Positions 35,866 to 46,568 of a DNA stretch of 64,000 nucleotides are shown here, piece by piece (within the stretch, counting starts at the first letter, position 1; the number at the start of each line of letters is the position of its first letter). The translations under genes were made by a program, and so were the position numbers. The stretch covers positions 62,001 to 126,000 of the forward strand of contig WGNU01000006.1 in assembly GCA_016124385.1 (NCBI GenBank), in the 5' to 3' direction. The DNA is from Alphaproteobacteria bacterium. Its GTDB lineage: Bacteria; Pseudomonadota; Alphaproteobacteria; Micropepsales; Micropepsaceae. A model generated the notes under the pieces. That model had not been told where the DNA came from. It made no database searches and saw only the letters and a program-made list of their open reading frames with translations.

Positions 35866-36372
35866 TCACTCCGGCTCGGTGATCGTGAAGGTCTGGCTGG
35901 TCTCGCGGCCCCAATATTCGACGCGCAGTTCGTAGGGGCCCGGCGCGACGCGGCGGCGGTCGAGCAGGATCGTGAAATCCTCCTTCACCTCGGCGCCGGG
36001 CGCGAGGCTGGCCGCAAGCGGAGGCGCGGGGCAATCATCGCCGGCCGCCTTCGATTGAATGAAACTGCCCTCGGCGGAGAGCAGTACCCAGCGGAAGATC
36101 TTGCAGCTGTCGCGTACCATGAGCTCGATCGCTTCGCTGGACGGGTTCCGCATCTCGATCGTCACACGATAGGGGAACTCTCCCTCCGCCGGCATCGCGA
36201 TACGGCGCTCGCTCGTCACGGTCAGGAACACGTCCTCGCCGGTGAGGAGTTGCGGGTTCGTCGAAAAATAATAGGCGATCCCGAAGCAGAAGGTGAGAAA
36301 TACGCCGGCGCGGATCGCGAAAGAGCGCCAGGGGTGCGGCCCCTTGCCGAGATTGGGATCAAACGAGGTCAT
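35866..36372 (-). CDS. Membrane-anchored hypothetical protein downstream of the TRAP genes
   Basis: The 168 residues have one N-terminal helix (IRAGVFLTFCFGIAYYF) and a beta-rich domain of about 130 residues outside the membrane that ends YELRVEYWGRETSQTFTITEPE, like an immunoglobulin-type sandwich. Two cysteines (DSCKIF and DDCPAP) could form a disulfide. The start at 36372 has GGAGCGAT just before it. It follows dctM on the same strand by 54 bp, so it may be a partner of the transporter. No named family is recognised. Confidence 0.75.
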   Translation of the reverse strand: MTSFDPNLGKGPHPWRSFAIRAGVFLTFCFGIAYYFSTNPQLLTGEDVFLTVTSERRIAMPAEGEFPYRVTIEMRNPSSEAIELMVRDSCKIFRWVLLSAEGSFIQSKAAGDDCPAPPLAASLAPGAEVKEDFTILLDRRRVAPGPYELRVEYWGRETSQTFTITEPE

Positions 36373-36426
36373 ATCGCTCCTGCCTTCGCCACGCGCGCGT
36401 GCTGGCCGTCGCACAAAGGGAAGTGG

Positions 36427-38004
36427 TTAGTCAAACATCACCGAGGGAAGCCATGTCGCCAGCTCCGGTACAAGGGCGAGGAGCAGCAGCATGACGATCT
36501 GGATCGCGATGAAGGGCAGAACGCCGCGATAGATCGCCCACGTGGTCAGCTCGGGCGGCGCGACGCCGCGCAGATAGAACAACGCAAAGCCGAAGGGCGG
36601 CGTCAGGAACGAGGTCTGCAAATTCACCGCCATCAGAACGCCGAGCCAGATGGGGTCGACGCCCATCGCGAGCAGCACGGGCGCGACGATGGGCACGACG
36701 ATGAAGATGATCTCGATGAAATCGATGAAAAAGCCGAGCACGAACATCACCACCATCACGGCGATGATCGCGCCGGTCGCGCCGCCCGGCAGGCCTGAGA
36801 GGAATTCGTGGATCGTGTCGTCGCCGCCCAGGCCACGAAAGACGATCGAGAAAACCGCCGCCCCGATGAGGATGAGGAAGACCATCGCGGTCACCTGCAG
36901 TGTCTGATCCATCACCGCGACCAGCACGCCCGACCGGAACGTGCGCCACAGGCTCAAGGCCACCGCGAAGGCGATGATCGCGGTCATGAAAATGGCGGCC
37001 CAGGCGGCCGCGCCTTCGGCGACCGTGAACTCTTCGCGGCCAAGCCGCATGTCGAGGTTGCGGGCGAGCGCGATCAGCACGATCACGGCGATGCCGGCCG
37101 CGATGATCGGCAGGCCGCGCAGGCCGCCGATGGCGGGGCTGAGGCGCTGGCCCGCGAGCAGCAAGGCACCAAGCGCGCCGAGCGAAGCGGCCTCCGTCGG
37201 TGTCGCGATGCCGGTCAGGATCGAGCCGAGGACGGCAATGATGAGGACGATCGGCGCGACGAGCGCGCGCAGCGCATCGCCGAGGACGTTTTCGCCGACT
37301 TCCGCGTGCGGCATGGGGGGCGCCGATTTGGGCGAGAGGATCGCTACGCCGATCACATAAAGGATGTAGAGGCCGACCAGCGTCAGGCCCGGGATCAGCG
37401 CGCCCGCGAAGAGGTCGCCGACCGTCACGGTCTCGGGTGAGAAATTGCCTTCCGCGAGCTGGGCCTGCTGGAAGGCCGATGAAATCTGATCGCCCAGGAG
37501 GACGAGCACGATGGAGGGCGGAATGATCTGGCCGAGCGTGCCAGCGGCGGAAATTGCGCCGGCCGAGAGGGCGGGGTCGTAGCCGCGGCGGAGCATCGTC
37601 GGCAGGGAGAGGAGGCCCATCGTGACGACCGTCGCGCCGACGATACCGGTCGAGGCCGCGACGAGCGCGCCGACGACCATCACCGAGAGGCCGAGCCCGC
37701 CGGGCAGTGGGCCAAACAGGCGGCCCATCGATTCCAAGAGATCCTCGGCGACACGGGATTTCTCCAGCATCACGCCCATGAAGATGAAGAGCGGAACGGC
37801 GATGAGGGATTCGTTCTGGGTCGTTCCGAAAATGCGGGACGGGAGCGCGCTTAGGAAAGCGAGATCGAAGACGCCAAGCTGATAGCCGATGAAAGCGAAG
37901 GCGAGGCCGGTGCCGGCCAGCGTCAGCGCGACGGGAAAGCCCGCGACGAGAAAGCCGCAGAGGGCTGCGAACATCAGCAGGTCGAGGATGTCGCGGAACT
38001 CCAT
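36427..38004 (-). CDS. dctM: TRAP transporter large permease (DctM)
   Basis: The sodium-driven transport subunit. The 525 residues, about 14 hydrophobic segments, are longer than the 430-residue E. coli-type DctM because of an inserted region near 270-360, as in the alpha-keto-acid/lactate TRAP group. Motifs include AVPLFIFMG, GALVAASTGIVGATVVTMG, AGTLGQIIPPSI, TPTEAASLG and QTSFLTPPFGFALFYLRG. It pairs with dctQ and the solute-binding dctP upstream, separated from dctQ by a family B repeat. Confidence 0.94.
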   Translation of the reverse strand: MEFRDILDLLMFAALCGFLVAGFPVALTLAGTGLAFAFIGYQLGVFDLAFLSALPSRIFGTTQNESLIAVPLFIFMGVMLEKSRVAEDLLESMGRLFGPLPGGLGLSVMVVGALVAASTGIVGATVVTMGLLSLPTMLRRGYDPALSAGAISAAGTLGQIIPPSIVLVLLGDQISSAFQQAQLAEGNFSPETVTVGDLFAGALIPGLTLVGLYILYVIGVAILSPKSAPPMPHAEVGENVLGDALRALVAPIVLIIAVLGSILTGIATPTEAASLGALGALLLAGQRLSPAIGGLRGLPIIAAGIAVIVLIALARNLDMRLGREEFTVAEGAAAWAAIFMTAIIAFAVALSLWRTFRSGVLVAVMDQTLQVTAMVFLILIGAAVFSIVFRGLGGDDTIHEFLSGLPGGATGAIIAVMVVMFVLGFFIDFIEIIFIVVPIVAPVLLAMGVDPIWLGVLMAVNLQTSFLTPPFGFALFYLRGVAPPELTTWAIYRGVLPFIAIQIVMLLLLALVPELATWLPSVMFD

Positions 38005-38044
38005 GGGCTAGCGGGCCTCGCGGGCTGTTCGCGATCCACGAATT

Positions 38045-38066
38045 CCTCCCCCGCTCGCGGGGGAGG
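38045..38066. repeat. Family B palindrome between dctQ and dctM, copy 4
   Basis: A perfect CCTCCCCCG/CGGGGGAGG palindrome matches the core of the other family B copies. The 100-bp gap between dctQ and dctM is otherwise without features. In the mRNA it would form a strong hairpin that could protect the upstream dctP-dctQ message. Confidence 0.7.
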
Positions 38067-38104
38067 AGTAGAACGAGAGCGTGCCGGGCCTTCTCCCCAT
38101 CGCG

Positions 38105-38716
38105 CTAGGCCGCCGCCGGGGCGCGCAGGCGCTGGATCGCGTGCGCCGCCACGGACGTTCCTTGAAGGAGCAGCAGGCCCGCGAAAAGGAGGATGCAGGA
38201 TTTCAGGAGATAGACGAAAGGAATGCCGCTCGTCTCGCGCGAGCGCTCGCCGATCGCCCAGGAGATCTCGACATAGGGCGTTGCGACCGCGATCAAGGTC
38301 AGCGTGAAGGGCACGAGAAAGAGATAGGTGCCGATGAGGTCGATCGCGGCTTTCGTCCGTGGGCTGACGTCGCGGTAGACGATGTCGACGCGGACATGGC
38401 CGTCGCGCAGGAGCGTATAGCCCGCGCCCAGCAGGAAGAGGGCGCCGTGCATGTAGAGCATCGATTCCTGGAGGAGGATCAGCCCCTCGCCGAAGACGTA
38501 GCGCAGGACGACGATCATCACCTGGACGAGCACCATGGCGAGCGTCAACCAGATGATGACGCTACCCAGCGCCGCGCTCATGCGGTCGATCGAATCCGCG
38601 TAGGCCTTCACCGCCCGGCCGGCGGGGTTGATGAGGTCCATCAGGGAGAGCGCGGGCGGCAGCAGCGCGAAAACGCAACCGCTCAGCAGCAGGATCGATC
38701 CGAGATCAGCCGGCAT
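38105..38716 (-). CDS. dctQ: TRAP transporter small permease (DctQ)
   Basis: The small membrane subunit that links the binding protein to DctM. The 203 residues have four or five hydrophobic segments and the family's EESMLYMHGALFLLGAGYTLLRDGHVRVDIVY pattern (QESMLY, RDGHVRVD). It is longer than minimal DctQ (about 160 residues), again like the keto-acid TRAP group. It lies 13 bp downstream of dctP and upstream of dctM. Confidence 0.92.
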   Translation of the reverse strand: MPADLGSILLLSGCVFALLPPALSLMDLINPAGRAVKAYADSIDRMSAALGSVIIWLTLAMVLVQVMIVVLRYVFGEGLILLQESMLYMHGALFLLGAGYTLLRDGHVRVDIVYRDVSPRTKAAIDLIGTYLFLVPFTLTLIAVATPYVEISWAIGERSRETSGIPFVYLLKSCILLFAGLLLLQGTSVAAHAIQRLRAPAAA

Positions 38717-38729
38717 GGGCCGCGCGCCG

Positions 38730-39821
38730 CTATTCGAAGGGGAAGTCGAGATTGCGCGCGGCGAGATACGCCTCTTCGCCCGCCGCCGTCCAGGGGCGCA
38801 CGCTCTTGCGGAAGGCGAGGAAGCTGTCGAAGACGCGCTGCGTTATCTCATCGCTCACGGCCGCCTCGCGCAGGACGTCGCCAGACGTCTTGCCAAGCGC
38901 TTGCAGAATCTCATCGGAGAAGCGCTTCACTTGAACGCCGTGCTCCTCGGTAAGGGTCTTGAGCGCGGGGCCCGAGCGGGCGGTGAATTCGGCATAAGTA
39001 TAGGCGTCCTCCGCCTGACACGCGGCGGTGATGATCGCGCGCTGGCCGGGCGTGAGGTCGTTCCAGACATTGAGGTTGGTGCCGAGCGCCAGGCTCGCGC
39101 CCGGCTCGTGGATGCCGGGGATGTAGTAGAACTTGGCGACCTTGTAGAAGCCGAAGGCGAGATCGTTCCAGGGGCCGACCCATTCGGTCGCATCGATCGT
39201 GCCGTTCTGCAGGGCGGGGAAGATGTCGGCGCCAGGTAGCGCCTGGATATTGACGCCGAGCCGGCGGAAGACCTCGCCGCCGAGGCCCGGCATGCGCATC
39301 TTCAGGCCTTTCAGATCCTCCAGCGTGTTGATCTCGCGCCGGAACCAGCCGCCCAGCTGAACGCCCGTGTTGGCGCAGGGGATCGCCTTGACGCCGAATT
39401 TGGCGGAGAGCTCGTCCCACAATTCCTGCCCGCCGCCGTGATAGATCCAGCCATTGTGCTCATAGGCGGTGAGGCCGAAGGGGACGGCGGTGAAGAAGCT
39501 GAAGGCCTGGCTCTTGCCCTGCCAGTAATATTCCGCGCCGTGATACATGTCGGCCGCGCCCGAGGCGACCGCATCGAACGCCTCGAACGCGCCGACGAGT
39601 TCGCCCGCCGCATAGACCTTGATGGTCAGCGCGCCGTCGGTCGCCTCGGCGACGCGTTTGGCGAGGCGCTCCGGCGCCACGCCCAGCCCCGGGAAATTCT
39701 TCGGCCAGGTGGTCACGAGGCGCAGCTCGCGCTTGTTCTGGGCAATCGCGGGCGCGGCCAGCGCGGCCGTGCCGGCCACCGCGGCGCCGGTCGCCGTGCC
39801 GAGAAATCGTCTGCGATCCAT
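38730..39821 (-). CDS. dctP: TRAP transporter solute-binding protein (DctP/TakP-like)
   Basis: Periplasmic binding protein of 363 residues with a twin-arginine signal (MDRRRFLGTATG, cut after PAIAQ). Motifs are TTWPKNFPGLG, GLKMRMPGLGGEVFRRLG with the conserved Arg that binds the carboxylate, ATEWVGPWNDLAFGFY and YYIPGIHEPG. These match the alpha-keto-acid-binding TakP branch, so a 2-oxo acid or related monocarboxylate is the probable ligand (inference). The start at 39821 follows GGGGGAG. It heads the dctP-dctQ-dctM operon. Confidence 0.93.
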   Translation of the reverse strand: MDRRRFLGTATGAAVAGTAALAAPAIAQNKRELRLVTTWPKNFPGLGVAPERLAKRVAEATDGALTIKVYAAGELVGAFEAFDAVASGAADMYHGAEYYWQGKSQAFSFFTAVPFGLTAYEHNGWIYHGGGQELWDELSAKFGVKAIPCANTGVQLGGWFRREINTLEDLKGLKMRMPGLGGEVFRRLGVNIQALPGADIFPALQNGTIDATEWVGPWNDLAFGFYKVAKFYYIPGIHEPGASLALGTNLNVWNDLTPGQRAIITAACQAEDAYTYAEFTARSGPALKTLTEEHGVQVKRFSDEILQALGKTSGDVLREAAVSDEITQRVFDSFLAFRKSVRPWTAAGEEAYLAARNLDFPFE

Positions 39822-39876
39822 CGCTGGTCCACTCCCCCGCTGCATCCCGAACGGGGAGCCCCCCGGTCGCCGGCTG

Positions 39877-40632
39877 TTACACCGCCGGTTTCTCCAGCGC
39901 CTGGATCGCGCGCCACCCGTCCGGGGTGAGGGCTTCCAAAGGCTGAAAGCGGGTCTTGTAGCTCATCTTGCGGCAACCCTCCACCCAGTAACCCAGATAG
40001 ACATGGGGGAGGCGGTCGCCGCGCGCCTCGTCCACGTGGTCGAGCACCATGAACGTGCCGAGGCTGCGCTCGGGCATGTCGGGGTCGAAGAAGCTGTAGA
40101 CCATCGAGAGGCCGTCGGAGAGCCGGTCGGTCAGCGCGACGCCGACGAGCCGGCCGGGGGCGCCGTTCTCGCCGCGCCGGCGGTATTCGATGAGGCGCGT
40201 GCGCACGGCCGTGTCCTCGACCATCGCGACATAGTCGAACATCGACATGTCGGACATGCCGCCGCCCTTGTGGCGCGAATCGAGATAGCGGCGCAGCAGT
40301 TGGAATTGCTCCTCGGTCGCCCAGGGCTCGACGCGCTGGCGCACGATGTCGGCGTTGCGCGCGCGGATGCGCTGATGGGAGCGCCGCTCGATGAAGGCGC
40401 TCGCCAGAATGCGCACCGAGACGCAGGCCGTGCAGCTTTCGCAGGCGGGCTTATAGGCAATGTTCTGGCTGCGCCGGAAGCCGGCGATCGTCAGGGTGTC
40501 GTTGAGCGCGCTCGCCTGTTCGCCCGAGAGGCGCGTGAAGACCTTCCGCTCGCGCCGGCCCGTCAGATAGGGACAGGGCGCCGACTGGGTCAGATAGAAT
40601 TGCGGAAAACGCGGATTGAATTGTTCTGTCAC
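39877..40632 (-). CDS. bpt: Aspartate/glutamate leucyl(arginyl)-transferase
   Basis: Adds leucine from tRNA to N-terminal Asp or Glu and so marks proteins for ClpSAP degradation (N-degron pathway). The 251 residues contain the N-terminal Cys motif [66 protein letters not shown]. It is on the minus strand downstream of motB, with a perfect inverted repeat in its 5' leader. Confidence 0.94.
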   Translation of the reverse strand: MTEQFNPRFPQFYLTQSAPCPYLTGRRERKVFTRLSGEQASALNDTLTIAGFRRSQNIAYKPACESCTACVSVRILASAFIERRSHQRIRARNADIVRQRVEPWATEEQFQLLRRYLDSRHKGGGMSDMSMFDYVAMVEDTAVRTRLIEYRRRGENGAPGRLVGVALTDRLSDGLSMVYSFFDPDMPERSLGTFMVLDHVDEARGDRLPHVYLGYWVEGCRKMSYKTRFQPLEALTPDGWRAIQALEKPAV

Positions 40633-40654
40633 CGCGGGCCTGGTCCGTGGTCGG

Positions 40655-40685
40655 TTTCACCGATTTGAGCCTATTTTCGGTGAAA
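40655..40685. promoter_or_regulatory. Perfect 9-bp inverted repeat upstream of bpt
   Basis: TTTCACCGA and TCGGTGAAA are separated by 13 bp and sit 23 bp upstream of the bpt start, in the motB-bpt gap. No U-run follows in either direction, so it is less likely a terminator than an operator or leader hairpin. No known regulator is matched. Confidence 0.5.
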
Positions 40686-40718
40686 TGCGAAGACCGGCAA
40701 GACGACGATTACGCGGCT

Positions 40719-41627
40719 TTAAGGTTCAAACCCGGCCGGCAGGGGCGGCGCCTCGCGCAGAAGCACGATCGCGATCCGCCGATTGGCGGAGGCGTAGGGA
40801 TCGTCGGGGTAAAGGGGGTCGGTCCCGGCCTTGCCGACGACCTGGGCGATTCGATCGCCGGGGACGCCCGACTGACCCAGCATGCGCCGTGCGGTATTGG
40901 CGCGTTCGGCCGACAATTCCCAGTTGGAGAAGCCGTCCGCCCGCTCGAAGGGGGCGCCGTCCGTGTGGCCGCTGATCGAGATCCGGTTAGGCAGCTTGTC
41001 GATGACGGTTGCGACCTGGGCGAGGAGGCGGCGCGTGCGCTCCAGCGGCGCGGCGCCGCCCGGCGCGAACATCGGCCGGCCCTCCTGATCGACAAGCTGG
41101 ATGCGCAGGCCCTCGGGCGTCTGGTCGATGATGAGGTGTTTCGACAATTCGGCGAAATCCGGCAGGTCCTGCATCGCCTGACGGAGCGACATCTCCGCCG
41201 CCTCGAACTCGCGGCTCTCGCGGGCTTCGCGCGCAGCCTTCTCAGCCGCGTCCTCTTCGCCCGCGTTGCGGCCATCGACTTCGGTGGGCTCGCCGCCGTC
41301 GCGGGCCTGCGCGCCCGGATCGGGGGGCGAATCGCGATTGACAACGGCGACCGAGCCGCCGGCGCGCGCGCCTTCCTCGCCGAACACCGTGCCGCCCAGA
41401 ATGCCGCCTGCGCCGCTCGTCGAGCGCGAGATGCTCTGCGGCGCGAAATAATCGGCGATGCCGCGCTTCTGTTCGGGCGTGGTCGTGTTGAGCAGCCACA
41501 TCAGGAGGAAGAACGCCATCATCGCCGTCACGAAGTCGGCATAGGCCACCTTCCACGCGCCGCCGTGATGGCCGTGGCCGCCGCCCTTCTTGATCTTCTT
41601 GATGATGATGGGGGCGTCGTCGGCCAT
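40719..41627 (-). CDS. motB: Flagellar motor protein MotB
   Basis: Stator subunit binding the cell wall. The 302 residues have the proton-carrying Asp at 31 in the single membrane helix (WKVAYADFVTAMMAFFLLMWLL), a low-complexity charged linker, and a C-terminal OmpA-like peptidoglycan-binding domain (ISGHTDGAPF, NWELSAERANTARRML). The ATG at 41627 is chosen because the upstream frame is not homologous. No motA is next to it, so the stator partner is encoded elsewhere. Confidence 0.93.
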   Translation of the reverse strand: MADDAPIIIKKIKKGGGHGHHGGAWKVAYADFVTAMMAFFLLMWLLNTTTPEQKRGIADYFAPQSISRSTSGAGGILGGTVFGEEGARAGGSVAVVNRDSPPDPGAQARDGGEPTEVDGRNAGEEDAAEKAAREARESREFEAAEMSLRQAMQDLPDFAELSKHLIIDQTPEGLRIQLVDQEGRPMFAPGGAAPLERTRRLLAQVATVIDKLPNRISISGHTDGAPFERADGFSNWELSAERANTARRMLGQSGVPGDRIAQVVGKAGTDPLYPDDPYASANRRIAIVLLREAPPLPAGFEP

Positions 41628-41751
41628 GGGCTCGGATGCGATCTTCGGCGATTGGCTTGCGGCGGTTGACCGCGCGGCCTTTGAGCGTTCCAGTCTTGCG
41701 CCGTAGACTGCCGCCGGGCGCGTTAAGGACGCGTTAGAGAAGGAAACCCCG

Positions 41752-42243
41752 ATGAGCCTTGATGCCCGTGCCTTTCGCGACGCTTTGGGGGCGTTTGCGA
41801 CCGGCGTTTGTGTCGTTTCCGCACAGGGGCCGGACGGCCCCTTTGGCGTCACGATCAATTCCTTCGCCTCGGTGTCGCTGGTGCCGCCGCTGGTGCTGTT
41901 CAGCCTCGACCGGGGATCGGACACGCTCGACCTCTTCACGAAGTCCGAGGGCTTCACGATTTCGGTGATGCAGGGGGTGCACCGCGCCCTCACAATGCGC
42001 CTCGCGCGCAAAGGCGACCACGCGCTCGATGCGGCCTCGATCGCGAGCGAGGGACCGTACGGTGCGCGGATCGCGGACGCCCATTCCTGGTTCGTCTGCG
42101 AGCACCACACGACCGTCGACGGCGGCGATCACGTGATCTTCCTCGGGCGGGTGGTCGAGTTCGGCGTCGAGACGAAGGTCACCGAGCCGCTGCTCTATTA
42201 CCGCGGGCGATTCCGCGCGCTCGCGGCGAGCGAGGACCAGTGA
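41752..42243 (+). CDS. Flavin reductase-like domain protein
   Basis: The 163 residues form a split-barrel FMN-binding domain with MSLDARAFRDALGAFATGVCVVSA, GVTINSFASVSLVPPLVLFSL and GDHVIFLGRVVEF, as in reductases that supply reduced flavin to two-component monooxygenases or act on NAD(P)H alone. AGAAGGAAA precedes the ATG. The GTG of the following dehydrogenase overlaps its stop. No monooxygenase gene is nearby, so the partner is unknown. Confidence 0.9.
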   Translation: MSLDARAFRDALGAFATGVCVVSAQGPDGPFGVTINSFASVSLVPPLVLFSLDRGSDTLDLFTKSEGFTISVMQGVHRALTMRLARKGDHALDAASIASEGPYGARIADAHSWFVCEHHTTVDGGDHVIFLGRVVEFGVETKVTEPLLYYRGRFRALAASEDQ

Positions 42244-43118
42244 CGGCGTCCGCAAAGCTCGCGTTTCTGGGGCTCGGCGTCATGGGCTATCCCATGGCGG
42301 GGCACTTGGCCGCGAGGGGCGCCTCGGTCACGGTCTTCAACCGCACGTCCGCGAAAGCTGAAGCCTGGGTGGGCCAGCACAAGGGTGCGATGGCGGCTCG
42401 GATCGAGGATGCGGTGAAGGATGCCGCGATCGTTTTCGCCTGTGTCGGGAACGACGATGACATCCGCGACGTCGCGACGCGCGCCTTTGCCGCGATGCCG
42501 GCGGGCGCGCTTTTCGTCGATCACACGACGGCGTCTGCGTCCGTCGCGCGAGACCTCGCGGACGCGGCAGCGGCCAAGGGGCTGTCCTTCCTCGACGCAC
42601 CGGTAAGCGGCGGGCAGGCGGGGGCGGAGAAGGGCGCGCTCACCATCATGTGTGGCGGCACGGACGAGGCTTTCGCGCGGGCCGAGCCGTTCCTCCAAGC
42701 CTACGCGAAGATGGCCCGGCTGATGGGCCCGAGCGGGCACGGACAGCTGACGAAGATGGTCAATCAGATCTGCATCGCCGGGCTCGTCCAGGCGCTCTCG
42801 GAGGGGATCGCGTTCGCGAAAGCCTCCGGGCTCGATCCGCTCGCGGTCGTCGAGGTGATCTCCAAGGGCGCCGCGCAATCCTGGCAGATGGAGAACCGCG
42901 CCGCGACGATGGCGGCGGGCCAATTCGATTTCGGCTTCGCGGTCGATTGGATGCGCAAGGACCTTGCGATCTGTCTCGCGGAGGCAAGGCGCAACGGATC
43001 GGCGCTGCCGGTGACGGCGCTCGTCGATCAGTTCTATGCCGACGTTCAGGCTTCTGGCGGCGGGCGGCTCGACACGTCGAGCCTCATCACCCGCCTTGCA
43101 ACCTCACTTAAAGGCTGA
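42240..43118 (+). CDS. 3-hydroxyisobutyrate dehydrogenase-family oxidoreductase
   Basis: NAD(P)-dependent beta-hydroxyacid dehydrogenase of 292 residues with the Rossmann motif FLGLGVMGYPMAGHLA, substrate loop DAPVSGGQAGAEKGALTIM and the catalytic Lys in GHGQLTKMVNQ. It resembles 2-hydroxy-3-oxopropionate reductase as much as MmsB; a second, clearer MmsB is at 48179. The GTG start overlaps the flavin reductase stop. Its 3' end overlaps the convergent exported-protein gene by 15 bp. Confidence 0.88.
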   Translation: MTASAKLAFLGLGVMGYPMAGHLAARGASVTVFNRTSAKAEAWVGQHKGAMAARIEDAVKDAAIVFACVGNDDDIRDVATRAFAAMPAGALFVDHTTASASVARDLADAAAAKGLSFLDAPVSGGQAGAEKGALTIMCGGTDEAFARAEPFLQAYAKMARLMGPSGHGQLTKMVNQICIAGLVQALSEGIAFAKASGLDPLAVVEVISKGAAQSWQMENRAATMAAGQFDFGFAVDWMRKDLAICLAEARRNGSALPVTALVDQFYADVQASGGGRLDTSSLITRLATSLKG

Positions 43119-43688
43119 GAGCCCCGCGAAATCGATCGCGGCCGCGTAGGCTTCCTTGTCCGGCATCTCGGCCGTGCCGCTCACCGTCACCATGAAGCGG
43201 TTGGCGACGAGGAACTGCACCTCGCCCTGCTGGTTCACGAGCGCCTGCTGGCCCGCGATCATCTTCGGCGTCGAGCCTGACATCGCCGCCATCTGCGGAT
43301 TGCCGAACATCATCATCATGGCCGCCATCATGGGTGAATCGCCCAGGACCTGGATGTCGACCGTCTGCCCGTCCTTCTCATAGCTGCGCTCGGCTGAGAG
43401 GCCGCCGCCGAACATGGCGGAGGGCATCGAGGTCGCCTCGCCCTCGTTCGCCGTCCAGCCATCGAGCGGCTGCGGCAGGAAGGTCTGCAGATTGGCCGCG
43501 TTTTTCTGGCCGATCAGGGCGACCGCGGTGTCGAGCTCGCGCTTGGCGTCGGCCAGCCGGCCTTCGCTGTAGGCGGTCTGGCCGCGGGCAATCGCGTCAT
43601 CGATATCGTCCGCAAGGACGGGCGCGGAACTGATCAACAGTGCCAAGGCGAGCGCGGAGGCGCCCCCTCTCATGGCTCGCAACGACAT
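43104..43688 (-). CDS. Exported protein with Met-rich segment (hypothetical)
   Basis: The 194 residues start with a signal peptide (MSLRAMRGGASALALALLISSAPVLA|DD), then a TPR-like helix pair (ARGQTAYSEGRLADAKREL) and a beta-rich domain. Near residues 125-150 methionines cluster (SPMMAAMMMMFGNPQMAAM), which is unusual and could bind copper or act as a redox buffer; this is speculation. GGAGG lies 7 bases before the ATG. It overlaps the plus-strand dehydrogenase by 15 bp at the 3' end. The family is not recognised. Confidence 0.75.
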   Translation of the reverse strand: MSLRAMRGGASALALALLISSAPVLADDIDDAIARGQTAYSEGRLADAKRELDTAVALIGQKNAANLQTFLPQPLDGWTANEGEATSMPSAMFGGGLSAERSYEKDGQTVDIQVLGDSPMMAAMMMMFGNPQMAAMSGSTPKMIAGQQALVNQQGEVQFLVANRFMVTVSGTAEMPDKEAYAAAIDFAGLSAFK

Positions 43689-43754
43689 GGCTTTCCTCCC
43701 CTGGAACCCAACGAGGCTCGTACACGCCCGCTCCGCCGCGGGCAAGCGTGTGGC

Positions 43755-44228
43755 CTAGCGGCCCTTGGCCAGCAAATCGCGGATCTCGGTCAGGAGCACC
43801 ACGTCCTGCGGCGGCGCGGCGGGGGCGGCTTCCTGCTTCTTCTGGAAGCGGTTCACCTGGCGCACGAGCATGAAGATGGCGAAGGCGATGATCACGAAGC
43901 TGATGATCGCGTTGATGAACTTGCCGTAGTTGATGGTCGCGCGGCCGGCCTCGGTCGCCTCGATCAAAGATTTGAACTCAGGGATCGCGGCCGGCACCTC
44001 CACTCCGCCCGCTTCGGCGGCGGTGCGGCGCGCTTCGTTCGCGATATAGGTGAGGTCGACGAAATAATCCGAGAAATCGACACCGCCCAGGGCCCAGCCT
44101 ATGGGGGGCATCAGGATGTCATTGACCAGCGATGTCACGATCGCGGTGAAGGCCGCGCCGATGATGATACCCACCGCTAGGTCGATGACGTTGCCGCGGA
44201 TCGCGAAATCACGGAATTCCTTGAACAT
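43755..44228 (-). CDS. mscL: Large-conductance mechanosensitive channel
   Basis: Homopentameric channel that opens under osmotic downshock. The 157 residues show the family N-terminus [37 protein letters not shown], the second helix [19 protein letters not shown] and the C-terminal helix bundle ([12 protein letters not shown]). The periplasmic loop is about 25 residues longer than in E. coli, as in many alphaproteobacteria. GGGAGGGAG precedes the start. Only 66 bp separate it from the exported-protein gene downstream. Confidence 0.95.
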   Translation of the reverse strand: MFKEFRDFAIRGNVIDLAVGIIIGAAFTAIVTSLVNDILMPPIGWALGGVDFSDYFVDLTYIANEARRTAAEAGGVEVPAAIPEFKSLIEATEAGRATINYGKFINAIISFVIIAFAIFMLVRQVNRFQKKQEAAPAAPPQDVVLLTEIRDLLAKGR

Positions 44229-44332
44229 GGCTCCCTCCCATCCACTCGTGCCGCCCGTCGCGGCCGTTTCAGGGAACGGGATTCCCGACCCAATGCCAAG
44301 CCCTTAGCCGGGGTGAGCGCGGTTTGCCCTAA

Positions 44333-46564
<2,232 letters not shown>

Positions 46565-46568
<4 letters not shown>

